Part shown: positions 22,642 to 31,566 of the stretch, piece by piece
Position numbering within the stretch: the first letter of the stretch is position 1
Layout of the letters: each line of letters starts with the position of its first letter
NCBI GenBank assembly: GCA_965655625.1
Contig: CBFHHA010000005.1
Coordinates: 26,656 to 90,655 of the forward strand
Source of the DNA: CAJJDF01 sp965655625
GTDB taxonomy: Bacteria; Bacteroidota; Bacteroidia; Flavobacteriales_D; CAJJDF01
DNA: 64,000 bases
Direction: 5' to 3'
Notes under the pieces: generated by a model
Told to the model about the DNA's origin: nothing
The model's database searches: none
What the model saw: the letters and a program-made list of their open reading frames with translations, nothing else
Program-made: the position numbers and the translations under genes

Positions 22642-23604
22642 TTAAAGTTTCAATAAATAAGCAAAGATTAATGGAGCTACAATCGTTGCATCGCTTTCTA
22701 CGATGAACTTTGGGGTATCCATGTCCAATTTTCCCCAGGTAATTTTTTCGTTAGGCACTGCACCTGAGTAACTTCCGTAACTAGTGGTGGAATCAGATAT
22801 CTGACAGAAGTAACTCCAGAAGGGTGTATCGGTTCTTTCCATGTCTTGGTACAACATGGGCACAACGCAAATCGGAAAATCTCCCGCAATTCCTCCCCCA
22901 ATTTGAAAAAAACCGATGCCATTCTCTGAGTTATCTGTGTACCAATCTGCTAAGAAAGTCATGTATTCAATCCCAGATTTCATGGTAGATGCTTTCAATT
23001 CTCCCTTCATTACATAGGATGCGAAAATATTGCCCATGGTAGAATCTTCCCAACCAGGAACTACAATTGGCAAGTTTTTTTCGGCAGCTGCATACATCCA
23101 AGAGTTGTTGATGTCTATCTCGTAATACTCCTCCAAAACACCAGAAAGAAGCATTTTGTACATAAACTCGTGAGGAAAATATCGCTCTCCTGCGTCTTCT
23201 GCTTCCTTCCAAATCTTGAAAATGTGTTTTTGTAATCTTCTGAAAGCTTCCTCTTCGGGGATACAAGTGTCAGTCACACGGTTCAATCCCTTTTCCAATA
23301 AGTCCCATTCATCTTGCGGAGTGAGATCCCGATAATTGGGCACTCTTTTGTAGTGAGAGTGAGCCACCAAATTCATAATGTCTTCCTCCAAGTTTGCTCC
23401 TGTACAAGAGATAATGTGTACTTTATCTTGCCGAATCATCTCCGCAAAAATCTTCCCAATTTCTGCCGTACTCATTGCTCCAGCAAGAGAAACAAGCATT
23501 TTAGACCCTTGTTCAAGTTGAGCCTCGTATCCTTTTGCTGCATCCACCAAGGCAGCTGAGTTAAAATGTAAAAAGTGGTTTTCTATAAAGTTTGTAATTG
23601 TCAT
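22642..23604 (-). CDS. deoxyhypusine-synthase-like enzyme
   Basis: 320 residues. Eukaryotic deoxyhypusine synthase moves the aminobutyl group of spermidine to eIF5A; bacterial relatives lack this target and are thought to make polyamines such as homospermidine or to act on other amines. The NAD-binding part shows SLAGAMSTAEIG and HIISCTGANLEED. The catalytic lysine that carries the aminobutyl intermediate is present as Lys292 in ITWGKLD. Full length, no signal peptide. It is the third enzyme of a leftward operon with arginine decarboxylase, an agmatinase-type protein and an RMD1-family protein (2 bp spacing to the last), so a role in polyamine synthesis from arginine is likely. Confidence 0.9.
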   Translation of the reverse strand: MTITNFIENHFLHFNSAALVDAAKGYEAQLEQGSKMLVSLAGAMSTAEIGKIFAEMIRQDKVHIISCTGANLEEDIMNLVAHSHYKRVPNYRDLTPQDEWDLLEKGLNRVTDTCIPEEEAFRRLQKHIFKIWKEAEDAGERYFPHEFMYKMLLSGVLEEYYEIDINNSWMYAAAEKNLPIVVPGWEDSTMGNIFASYVMKGELKASTMKSGIEYMTFLADWYTDNSENGIGFFQIGGGIAGDFPICVVPMLYQDMERTDTPFWSYFCQISDSTTSYGSYSGAVPNEKITWGKLDMDTPKFIVESDATIVAPLIFAYLLKL

Positions 23605-23606
23605 TG

Positions 23607-24398
23607 TTAACTAAATCTTTCTATTAATAATTGTATAATTTCTACCGCAATAAGGGCGATAATAATCCACTCTAAGTTGGAACTGTGTTTGTGATTCAGA
23701 ATGTCTCTGAATAAATCTAAGTTTTCTTTTACGATATCAAATCCGTGCTGAATTCCTCTATGTCTATTTAATACTTCCAGCTCTTTTCTTAGTTTGGAGT
23801 CAATTTCTGCCAATTCTGCATCGCTCCAGGCCAAATCTGAGGTTTCAAATATGTAAAGGTTCTCCGCCATCCGATTTTTCAATCCCATGGTTTTGCCTAC
23901 AAATTTCCTCAACTTTATTCTTGTTGCCTTCACATTTCCAGACAATTCAAGTTGGTTGGAAATCTCTCTCGTTTTTTCCAATAGTTCATTCACCTTTAAT
24001 TGATAAAAATCTAAAGCAACCGCCTGCCCCAAATTGAACAAAATAATGTGAAGAATATCGACAGAAAGTGTGGGTGTGAATATAGTGTTCACATCCAACG
24101 AAAAACTCTTGTCTTGACCAACAATAAGATTAAAATCTTCTTCCGGAAATTCTGATTTAGGCATCACATTTGGGTTCAAAGTGTCCAATACTTCCTCTAT
24201 TTCCGACTCCATAAATCCAGCAAAAACTACACTTCCATACTCTTTTATGTAGCAAAACTTATCTTTTTTATTTTTCAATAACAAAAAGACTGAATCACTT
24301 TTTATCACCTCAAAATCTAAGGCTTTTTGAACAGCCTGTAAGTTTAGTTTCTCACCCAAGTGATAACCAATGATGTGGAGGTTGGATACGTTAATCAT
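23607..24398 (-). CDS. RMD1 (DUF155) family membrane protein
   Basis: 263 residues from the ATG at 24398; an upstream start at 24437 would overlap the previous gene more. The middle (FNLGQAVALDFYQLKVNELL then KTREISNQLELSG, about 120-165) and the C-terminal single membrane helix (LEWIIIALIAVEIIQLLIE) are the signature of the RMD1/Sif2/DUF155 family, best known from yeast meiotic and human mitochondrial proteins (RMND1). The bacterial function is unknown. The start overlaps the agmatinase stop by 8 bp (ATGATTAA), which implies translational coupling, and the stop is 2 bp before the deoxyhypusine-synthase-like start. Its place inside a polyamine operon is the only clue to its job. Confidence 0.8.
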   Translation of the reverse strand: MINVSNLHIIGYHLGEKLNLQAVQKALDFEVIKSDSVFLLLKNKKDKFCYIKEYGSVVFAGFMESEIEEVLDTLNPNVMPKSEFPEEDFNLIVGQDKSFSLDVNTIFTPTLSVDILHIILFNLGQAVALDFYQLKVNELLEKTREISNQLELSGNVKATRIKLRKFVGKTMGLKNRMAENLYIFETSDLAWSDAELAEIDSKLRKELEVLNRHRGIQHGFDIVKENLDLFRDILNHKHSSNLEWIIIALIAVEIIQLLIERFS

Positions 24399-25326
24399 GT
24401 TGAGTATTGAATTTGTTATTCTTACCGATAGGCACAAAAGTAGTAGCGGGATTTTCCTCTATATTTTCGTCAGATTTGTTCAATTCGAATTTGTAAGTTA
24501 GTAACTTGTAATACAACTTGGCCGCTAAAAAATCGGATGATTTTTCAATCTCATTTGGGCACAACTCTACAATATCAAAACCAACAACATTTTTCTGTTC
24601 AAACACTTTTTTAAAAAACGCCAACGATTCGTACCACATTAAACCTCCAGGTTCTGGAGTTCCAGTTGCTGGACAAATTGAAGGATCAAAACCATCTAAA
24701 TCAATGGTGATGTATACATTATCCGTCATTAATTCGATTGCTGCATCCATCCAGAACTCATCTTGTGCCATCTCATGCGCAAAAAACACGTTATCCAAAT
24801 TCATCACTCGTTTTTCGGCCACATCCATGCTTCTAATCCCTACCTGAATAAGGTTGGTAGTTTCATTTGCTTCGTAAAGCGCGCAAGCATGATTACAAGT
24901 AGAACCTTCGTACTCCTTTCTCAAATCTGCATGTGCATCAATCTGAAGAACCGATAGGTTTTTAAAGACTTCATTGTGTGCTCGTATTGCCCCAATGGAA
25001 ATAGAGTGTTCACCCCCAAAAGTGGTGACAAATTTATCTTTTAGAATGTATTCTTTGGTTAGTTTATACACCGCCTCGGTCATGGATTCGGGCGAAGCGT
25101 TTTCGGTTATGGCAGCAGGCATATAAACTCCTTGTTTATAGACCTCCGACCTTGTTTCGATGTCATACAACTCCATATTTTCAGAAGCATGTAAAAATGC
25201 CTGAGGACCTCTATCTGCTCCTTTCTGCCAAGTACTTGTTCCGTCATATGGAACAGTTGACAACACTATGTTTGCCTTTTCTATTGTTGCGAATTCTGTT
25301 GGAATTCCTGCATATGTCTTTTTCAT
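24391..25326 (-). CDS. speB: agmatinase-type ureohydrolase
   Basis: 311 residues. Agmatinase splits agmatine to putrescine and urea. Metal ligands are His107 (GGEHSIS), Asp130, His132 and Asp134 (DAHADLR), Asp209/Asp211 (ITIDLDGFDP). All are present and length is normal. Arginase and formiminoglutamase share these motifs, but the arginine decarboxylase gene directly upstream makes agmatine the likely substrate. The upstream 137 bp is mostly a REPIN-like element, so any transcript from speA passes a long hairpin before this gene. Confidence 0.9.
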   Translation of the reverse strand: MKKTYAGIPTEFATIEKANIVLSTVPYDGTSTWQKGADRGPQAFLHASENMELYDIETRSEVYKQGVYMPAAITENASPESMTEAVYKLTKEYILKDKFVTTFGGEHSISIGAIRAHNEVFKNLSVLQIDAHADLRKEYEGSTCNHACALYEANETTNLIQVGIRSMDVAEKRVMNLDNVFFAHEMAQDEFWMDAAIELMTDNVYITIDLDGFDPSICPATGTPEPGGLMWYESLAFFKKVFEQKNVVGFDIVELCPNEIEKSSDFLAAKLYYKLLTYKFELNKSDENIEENPATTFVPIGKNNKFNTQHD

Positions 25327-25368
25327 TTTTTGTTGTTGTTATACTATTTGGTATTCTCGTTTTATCTC

Positions 25369-25462
25369 AACCCCACCTTCCCCACGGGAAGGAGAATTCT
25401 CACAAAAAATATTTTCAGAGAATTTGAAGTCCCTTTCCCTTTGGGAAGGGTCAGGGATGGGA
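25369..25462. repeat. REPIN-like element related to the leuS insertion arms
   Basis: 94 bp. The left arm holds CCTTCCCCACGGGAAGG (25376-25392); the right arm (25426-25461) holds GAAGTCCCTTTCCCTTTGGG and ends CAGGGATGGG. It aligns with the leuS right arm (GAAGTCCTTCCCTTGGGGAA.. ATGGG). Inner GAATTCTC/GAGAATTT blocks extend the pairing. There is no gene between the arms. It abuts the speA stop codon and fills the speA-speB spacer. Confidence 0.7.
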
Positions 25463-25463
25463 A

Positions 25464-26858
25464 TTAAGTATAGCCCAAAATATTTAGGAACTGTTCTTGA
25501 GTCTGTTGTTCATTGAATACTTTCGTTTCCAACTCTCCTCTTTCATTTTTTGAGATAATAAGATGTTTTGGATGAGGAATAAGGCAGTGTTGTAATCCGC
25601 CATACCCACCAACTGACTCCTGATAGGCTCCCGTATTAAAGAAACCAATATAGAGAGGTTTTTCTTTGTGGTATTTTGGTAAATAAATAGCATTGACATG
25701 CTGCTCTGAATTGTAATAATCATCGCTATCACAAGTCAACCCTCCTAACAACACTCTTTCGTATTCATCGTTCCATCTATTGATAGGGAGCATAATAAAT
25801 CGCTTGTTTATCGACCATGAATCTGGCAACGTTGTCATGAATGAAGAATTTATCAAATTCCACTTCTCTCTATCATTTTGTTGTTTCTGGTAAAGCACTT
25901 CATAAATGACACCAGCACTTTCTCCTACAGTAAAAGAGCCAAACTCAGTAAATAAGTTAGGAACCTCTACATCCGCATCCTCGCAAGTCTCTTTAATTAT
26001 TCTAACGATTTCGCTAATCAGGTAGGCATAATCATAATCAAAACCCAGAGAGTTCTTTATCGGAAACCCTCCCCCAATATTCAGTGAATCTAATGTTGGA
26101 CAAATTTTCTTTAAATCAACGTACACCTTCAGACATTTCGTTAGTTCGTTCCAGTAATAAGCGTTATCTCTTATTCCTGTATTGATGAAAAAATGTAACA
26201 TTTTGAGGTTTACCTTTTCACTTTGTGCAATTTCATTTTTATAATATTTTAAAATATTTTTGTAGCCAATTCCAAGTCTAGAAGTATAAAACTCGAACTT
26301 TGGTTCCTCTTCACTTGCTATTCTGATTCCAACATTCATGGTTCCGTTTACCCCCTCGGACAACAATTGAAGTTCCTCGTAATTATCTATGATTGGGATG
26401 CAATTTGAGAAACCCATGTTGATGATTCTCGTAATGTTTTCCACATATTGCGCTCTTTTAAAGCCATTACAAATGATATAATTATATTTGGTAAGCATAC
26501 CTTTTTCATACAGTGATTCCACTATATTAATATCAAAGGCAGAAGAAGTTTCAATGTGAGTTTCGTTTTTTAGAACTTCATTCAAAACATGCGAAAAGTG
26601 AGAACTTTTTGTACAATAACAGTAGTTATATTGAGCCTTATATTGGTGCTTTTCAAAAGCGGCTGCAAACCAATCTTTGGCTCTTTGTATGTTTTCCGAA
26701 ATCTTTGGAAGATAACTAAACTTAAGTGGAGTTCCGTGCTCCCTAATTAATTCAGAAAGATTTATCCCATGCCAAGAAAGCTGATTGTTATTTACAGCAA
26801 ATTCTTCTTGTGGAAAATCAAATGTTTGGTCGATTAAATCTGTATATTTTGTATTCAT
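25464..26858 (-). CDS. speA: arginine decarboxylase, PLP-dependent (alanine-racemase fold)
   Basis: 464 residues, the short Bacteroidota form. It converts arginine to agmatine, the first step of polyamine synthesis. PLP-binding lysine is Lys84 in YNYCYCTKSSHF; the glycine-rich phosphate loop is SLNIGGGFPIKN, and the C-terminal GGLTCDSDDYYNS (CDSxD) supplies the second active-site cysteine. Ornithine or diaminopimelate decarboxylase are alternatives of the same fold, but the agmatinase gene next in line favours arginine. First gene of the operon; a long leader of up to 420 bp precedes it. Confidence 0.88.
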   Translation of the reverse strand: MNTKYTDLIDQTFDFPQEEFAVNNNQLSWHGINLSELIREHGTPLKFSYLPKISENIQRAKDWFAAAFEKHQYKAQYNYCYCTKSSHFSHVLNEVLKNETHIETSSAFDINIVESLYEKGMLTKYNYIICNGFKRAQYVENITRIINMGFSNCIPIIDNYEELQLLSEGVNGTMNVGIRIASEEEPKFEFYTSRLGIGYKNILKYYKNEIAQSEKVNLKMLHFFINTGIRDNAYYWNELTKCLKVYVDLKKICPTLDSLNIGGGFPIKNSLGFDYDYAYLISEIVRIIKETCEDADVEVPNLFTEFGSFTVGESAGVIYEVLYQKQQNDREKWNLINSSFMTTLPDSWSINKRFIMLPINRWNDEYERVLLGGLTCDSDDYYNSEQHVNAIYLPKYHKEKPLYIGFFNTGAYQESVGGYGGLQHCLIPHPKHLIISKNERGELETKVFNEQQTQEQFLNILGYT

Positions 26859-27277
26859 TTTGTTTGATATAGATAGTTTTTGGGCATATCATCCCTATTG
26901 ATCTCCTACTTCTTTTCAGAGAAATTAATTTACCGAGATTCCGGTTCTATCTATACACGAATTACCACACTCACAGGAAGCAGTGCGTAAGGGGACAACC
27001 CAATAGAGCTTGCTTTTTCAGCAATCGAAGAAATATCCTTTATTCTTTTGTTGGGTTTCCAAAACCCATTTTCTATTTTATTTCTTCGTTCAAATAGAAA
27101 ATCAAAAGTCTTTAATAAGTTCAACTTTTATTAAAATTTTGCTAAATGTAGATAAAAAAATGACACGCAAAACTTTTTTTTCAAAAAAGTGAATTATTTT
27201 TTTTAGCACTAGTGAATTTTAAGTGTAAGCATCTATCTCTCATAATCATAGCCAGTAAAGGAACTAACTAAAACCAA
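26859..27277 (-). other. non-coding stretch upstream of speA
   Basis: About 420 bp without a credible gene, between speA and the sucB terminator. It holds a perfect 17-nt palindrome TGGGTTTCCAAAACCCA at 27050-27066 and, on the minus strand, a poor promoter-like pair (TTG at 27122-27124, TCTATTTG at 27091-27098, 23 nt apart). If used, this gives a speA leader over 200 nt long. No known riboswitch is recognised. Confidence 0.4.
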
Positions 27278-27309
27278 AAAAGCGCTCTCAAATGCTTGAG
27301 AACGCTTTT
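27278..27309 (-). terminator. terminator of the sucAB operon
   Basis: On the minus strand a 14-bp stem with one mismatch (AAAAGCGTTCTCAA / TTGAGAGCGCTTTT), 4-nt loop, then a T run. It begins 22 bp after the sucB stop. Confidence 0.8.
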
Positions 27310-27330
27310 AAAATTTATCTGAGTAACTTT

Positions 27331-28575
27331 TTATAGTCCTAACAAAACTTCAACTGGGTCTTTTGCTCCAAACAACATTCTTTCAGGATTTTCGAGCATT
27401 TCTTTTACTTTTACCAAGAATCCTACGGATTCTTTCCCATCAATAATTCGGTGATCATAAGAAAGAGCTACATACATAATCGGTCTCACCACAATTTCTC
27501 CGTCTACTACAACAGCTCTCTCCACAATGTTGTGCATTCCTAAAATTGCTGATTGTGGTGGGTTGATGATTGGAGTAGAAAGCATAGAACCAAAAACACC
27601 ACCGTTGGTAATAGTAAATGTTCCTCCCTGCATTTCATCAATGGAAATTTTCCCATCTCTCGCCTTGATAGCCAGCCTCTTTATTTCGGCTTCTATTTCG
27701 GCCAAACTCATGGTTTCAGCGTTTCTTACAATTGGAACCATCAAGCCTTTAGGAGAAGATACGGCAATACCAATATCTGCATAATTATGAAGTACCATTT
27801 CTTTTCCGTCAATCATTCCATTTACTGCGGGATAATGATTCAATGCTTCGGTTACGGCTTTCGTAAAGAACGACATAAAACCAAGACTTGTCCCCAATTG
27901 TTCTTTGAACTTCATTTTATACTTATTCCGAATGTCCATAATTGGCTTCATATCCACCTCATTGAAAGTAGTCAGCATAGCTGTTTCGTTCTTCACAGAA
28001 ACTAATCTTTCTGCCACTTTTCTTCGAAGCATACTCATTTTCACACGTTCCTTGTCTCTTGTTCCTCCCCATCCGCTTGCGTTGTCAGTGGCAAAACCAG
28101 CAGACATAGCTGCAATCACATCTTGCTTCATGACTCTTCCGTCTTTTCCAGTTCCGGTCACTTTAGAAATCCCATTTTCGTCCATCAATTTCTTTGCCGA
28201 AACAGAAGGAACATCTTTCGCATAGGTTTCCTTGGCAGGAGTTTCAGCATTCACAGGATTAGGATTAGGCGCTGCTGCCTCTTCTTTTTTCTCCTCTTTC
28301 TTAGGTTCTTCTTTTGGAGCGGAACTCCCTGCCGGTCTTTCAGCTTTTGTGTCTATCAAACACACCACAGCTCCTACTGCAACCGTATCACCTTCTTCGG
28401 CTTTCAATGTAATAATACCTGATTCTTCTGCCGGTAATTCAAGGGTAGCTTTGTCCGAGTCAACCTCAGCAATAGCCTGATCTTTTTCTACCCAATCGCC
28501 AGTTTCAACTAGCCATTCTGCAATTTCAACTTCCGATATTGACTCGCCTGGTGAAGGCACTTTCATTTCTAACAT
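27331..28575 (-). CDS. sucB: 2-oxoglutarate dehydrogenase E2 (dihydrolipoyl succinyltransferase)
   Basis: 414 residues. It is the core subunit of the 2-oxoglutarate dehydrogenase complex, moving succinyl from lipoate to CoA. The lipoyl domain (2-77) has the modified Lys42 in EVDSDKATLELPA. A flexible Glu/Ala/Pro/Lys linker (about 80-112) is followed by the E1/E3-binding domain (PSVSAKKLMDENGISKVTG, about 118-155) and the catalytic domain with His375 and Asp379 in SYDHRIIDG. Complete and typical. It lies downstream of sucA, separated by 143 bp that contain a REPIN-like repeat; the E3 gene is not in the window. Confidence 0.95.
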   Translation of the reverse strand: MLEMKVPSPGESISEVEIAEWLVETGDWVEKDQAIAEVDSDKATLELPAEESGIITLKAEEGDTVAVGAVVCLIDTKAERPAGSSAPKEEPKKEEKKEEAAAPNPNPVNAETPAKETYAKDVPSVSAKKLMDENGISKVTGTGKDGRVMKQDVIAAMSAGFATDNASGWGGTRDKERVKMSMLRRKVAERLVSVKNETAMLTTFNEVDMKPIMDIRNKYKMKFKEQLGTSLGFMSFFTKAVTEALNHYPAVNGMIDGKEMVLHNYADIGIAVSSPKGLMVPIVRNAETMSLAEIEAEIKRLAIKARDGKISIDEMQGGTFTITNGGVFGSMLSTPIINPPQSAILGMHNIVERAVVVDGEIVVRPIMYVALSYDHRIIDGKESVGFLVKVKEMLENPERMLFGAKDPVEVLLGL

Positions 28576-28613
28576 ATTCTTATGTTTTTACTATTCTTTT
28601 ATTCCGTTTCTTT

Positions 28614-28705
28614 ATCTTCCTGAACTGAATTCAGGGTTTCACAGGGAATATTTCAAGAGAATTATTCCTCTGAATTGTGATGTTTGAATAAATTCAGTAT
28701 CACAC
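28614..28705. repeat. REPIN-like inverted repeat pair, family B copy 2
   Basis: Left arm 28614-28641 includes CCTGAACTGAATTCAGGG; right arm 28678-28705, read on the other strand, is GTGTGATACTGAATTTATTC and on. The arms match each other and the copy at 6183-6285 in the core (C)CTGAAnTnATTCAG. Located in the sucA-sucB spacer, where the transcript would form a long hairpin. Confidence 0.6.
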
Positions 28706-28718
28706 TATATCTTATACT

Positions 28719-31439
28719 CTATTTTATCTCAAATAATTTAGTTATTAGAGCTTGATGTCTCAATTTGGAGGCGATTGGCGATCCACTTGCTGGAGAACCA
28801 GATTCTGGTCTTGACACCACATCTAATCTTACATCAAAGTTTCTTGTTTTACCCATGATAAATGACCAAGCCCCCATATTTTCAGGCTCTTCTTGCAACC
28901 AAACAAATTTCTTATCTGATCCGTATTTCTTAATTAATTCTTGCATTTGAGCCTCTGGGAATGGGTATATCTGCTCCAATCTAATTAATGCAATATGATC
29001 ACCTTTACCTTGCGCTTCCATTTGTTCCAGTACATCGTAATATATTTTACCTGAACAGAAAGCAACGGTTTTCACGGTTTTCTTGTCTACTCTTGTATCA
29101 TCTAACACTTCTTGAAAACCACCTTTAGCCAATTCATCCAATGTGGAAACTGCTTTTGGGTACCTCAGTAATTTCTTTGGGGTAAATACAATCAGAGGTT
29201 TTCTGAAATTTCTCTTAATTTGCCTTCTCAACAAATGGTAATGATTTGCTGGAGTTGTACAGTTAGCTATTTGTATATTATTGTCGGCACATTGCTGCAA
29301 GAATCTCTCCATCCTTCCACTTGAATGTTCACTTCCCATATCTTCGTATCCGTGTGGCAACAACATAACCAAACCATTACTCACTCCCCACTTTTCTTCA
29401 GCTGCCACGATAAATTGGTCTATCATGATTTGTGCACCATTGAAGAAATCTCCAAATTGTGCTTCCCAAATTGTCAAACCTTTTGGAACAGCAAATGAGT
29501 AGCCATATTCAAAACCAAGTACTCCGTATTCAGAAAGCAAAGAATTGTAAATTGTAAAATTTGCTTGTTTATCACTCAAATTATTTAATGTAACAACCTC
29601 TTCCTCGGCATCTTCGGTAATTACTACTGCATGCCTATGAGAAAAAGTTCCTCTTTCTACATCTTGACCAGAAATTCTAACCGGATGACCTTCCTGCAGC
29701 AGTGTTGCATAAGCTAACATTTCTGCACTTCCCCAATCTAAGTTGTCAGATTGAATCATTTCATTTCGATCTTTCATCAACTTAACAATCTTTCTGAAAT
29801 ATTTCTTTCCTTCGGGTAAAGTGGTAATTTTACTACCCAGGTCAAGTAATTGTTTCTTGTCTACTTTTGTATTTACCTCGGAAAATAATTCGTCTCCTTT
29901 GGCGAACTTAAAATCTTCCCAAGTTCTATTAAGAAAATGTTTAACCGTAGCTTTTTTGATTTGCTTAGAAGCACCAAAATCATCCTCTAACACCTCGTGG
30001 AACTTATTTTTCAATTCCTCCGCCTCTGCCTCAGTAATTACTTTATCAGAAAGCAATTTATCTAAGTAAATTTCTCTTGGATTTGGGTGTTTGGCAATTG
30101 CTTTGTACAATGTGGGCTGGGTAAACTTCGGCTCGTCACCTTCATTGTGTCCATATTTTCTATAACACAACAGATCAATAAACACGTCCTTCTTGAATGT
30201 TTGTCTGTACTCTAGAGCAATTGTCATTGCTTGAACAACAGCTTCTACATCATCTCCATTTACATGAAAAACTGGGGCTAGGGTGGTTTTCGCTATATCG
30301 GTGCAATATGTACTAGAACGAGCATCTAAATAGTTTGTGGTAAAACCTACTTGGTTATTGATCACAATATGCACAGAACCTCCAGTTCTGTATCCATCCA
30401 ATTGCGCCATTTGCAACACTTCGTATACAATACCTTGTCCTGCAACAGCTGCATCTCCGTGAATCACAATTGGAATAATTTTCCCTTCGTCTTTTAAATA
30501 TTTGTCAATTTTTCCTCTTGTAATACCCTGAACTACTGGAGCTACTGCCTCCAAGTGAGAAGGGTTTGGGGAAAGTGTTAAGTGAACCTCATTGCCGTTG
30601 TCTGTTTCGATGTCGCAAGACCATCCGAGGTGGTACTTCACATCTCCACTAAAATTTTCGTCTTCGTAATCTTTCCCTTCAAACTCACTGAAAATCTTTT
30701 CCATGGGTTTGTTGAAAATATTGGCCAAAACATTCAATCTACCTCTGTGGGCCATCCCCATAACAAACTCCTTAATTCCCATTTCTGCACCTCTCTCTAT
30801 CAATGCATCCAAAGCCGGGATTAGGGATTCACCACCTTCAATTGAAAATCTTTTCTGTCCAACAAACTTTTTTTGTAGAAAGTTTTCGAATTCAGTTGAC
30901 TGATTTAATTTATGTAGAATGTGCTTTTTATCCTCTTTAGAAAACTTAGGTCTATTTGTTATTTCAATTTTATCTCTTAACCAGGTTAATCTTTTTTCGG
31001 AGCGAATGTACATGTATTCAATCCCTATGGATTGGCAATAAGTTTGCTCTAAATGATCGATAATTGTGGCTAACGTTGCAGCTCCAATTCCAATTTGTCC
31101 TCCAGCCTGAAACACCTCAGTTAAATCAGCATCGACAAGGCCATAATTAGCCAACTCTAAAGAAGGAGAATATTTCCTTCTTTCTCTTACTGGGTTTGTT
31201 TTTGTAAATAAATGACCCCTTTGGCGGTAATCCTCAATGAGAGTTATTACTTTGAATTCCTTGCTTGTTATTCCTGTGGAATGGCCCTCAGCATGTTCAT
31301 AATTGGCTTTTTGGAATTCAAATCCTTCGAAAAAGCGGGCCCAGCCTGTTTCTACTGATGAAGGATCTTGTTTGTATTTCTTGTAAAGGTCTTCGAATGC
31401 GTTCACATCACCGTTACTTAGAAAAGAAAATTTGTCCAT
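28719..31439 (-). CDS. sucA: 2-oxoglutarate dehydrogenase E1
   Basis: 906 residues, usual length. This thiamine-diphosphate enzyme decarboxylates 2-oxoglutarate in the citric acid cycle. Visible blocks are the N-terminal E2-binding region (FSFLSNGDVNAFEDLYKKY), FVMGMAHRGRLNVLANI, the pyrophosphate/Mg2+ region HGDAAVAGQGIVYEVLQMAQ, NNQVGFTT, and the C-terminal transketolase-like GQDVERGTFSHRHAV and SEHSSGRMERFLQ. All conserved elements are in place. It is the first gene of the sucAB operon. Confidence 0.96.
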   Translation of the reverse strand: MDKFSFLSNGDVNAFEDLYKKYKQDPSSVETGWARFFEGFEFQKANYEHAEGHSTGITSKEFKVITLIEDYRQRGHLFTKTNPVRERRKYSPSLELANYGLVDADLTEVFQAGGQIGIGAATLATIIDHLEQTYCQSIGIEYMYIRSEKRLTWLRDKIEITNRPKFSKEDKKHILHKLNQSTEFENFLQKKFVGQKRFSIEGGESLIPALDALIERGAEMGIKEFVMGMAHRGRLNVLANIFNKPMEKIFSEFEGKDYEDENFSGDVKYHLGWSCDIETDNGNEVHLTLSPNPSHLEAVAPVVQGITRGKIDKYLKDEGKIIPIVIHGDAAVAGQGIVYEVLQMAQLDGYRTGGSVHIVINNQVGFTTNYLDARSSTYCTDIAKTTLAPVFHVNGDDVEAVVQAMTIALEYRQTFKKDVFIDLLCYRKYGHNEGDEPKFTQPTLYKAIAKHPNPREIYLDKLLSDKVITEAEAEELKNKFHEVLEDDFGASKQIKKATVKHFLNRTWEDFKFAKGDELFSEVNTKVDKKQLLDLGSKITTLPEGKKYFRKIVKLMKDRNEMIQSDNLDWGSAEMLAYATLLQEGHPVRISGQDVERGTFSHRHAVVITEDAEEEVVTLNNLSDKQANFTIYNSLLSEYGVLGFEYGYSFAVPKGLTIWEAQFGDFFNGAQIMIDQFIVAAEEKWGVSNGLVMLLPHGYEDMGSEHSSGRMERFLQQCADNNIQIANCTTPANHYHLLRRQIKRNFRKPLIVFTPKKLLRYPKAVSTLDELAKGGFQEVLDDTRVDKKTVKTVAFCSGKIYYDVLEQMEAQGKGDHIALIRLEQIYPFPEAQMQELIKKYGSDKKFVWLQEEPENMGAWSFIMGKTRNFDVRLDVVSRPESGSPASGSPIASKLRHQALITKLFEIK

Positions 31440-31566
31440 ATTTTTATTGCAAATTCATTAACGTAAGGGCGTACATCTACACCTTTTTTCTTTGGAAATA
31501 TAAAGATGCCATTTTTTTCTTGTACACGAAAGTTTTGGAACTTTTTTTATTAGATTACTCTCTTTT

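Noticed and set aside
27010..27192. 60-residue reading frame between speA and sucB
   Set aside because: Low-complexity Phe/Lys-rich translation spanning a palindrome, with no family likeness; treated as non-coding.
31440..31566. Promoter of sucA
   Set aside because: A TATATTTC-like -7 exists near 31492-31500 on the minus strand but without a proper G or -33; too weak to list.
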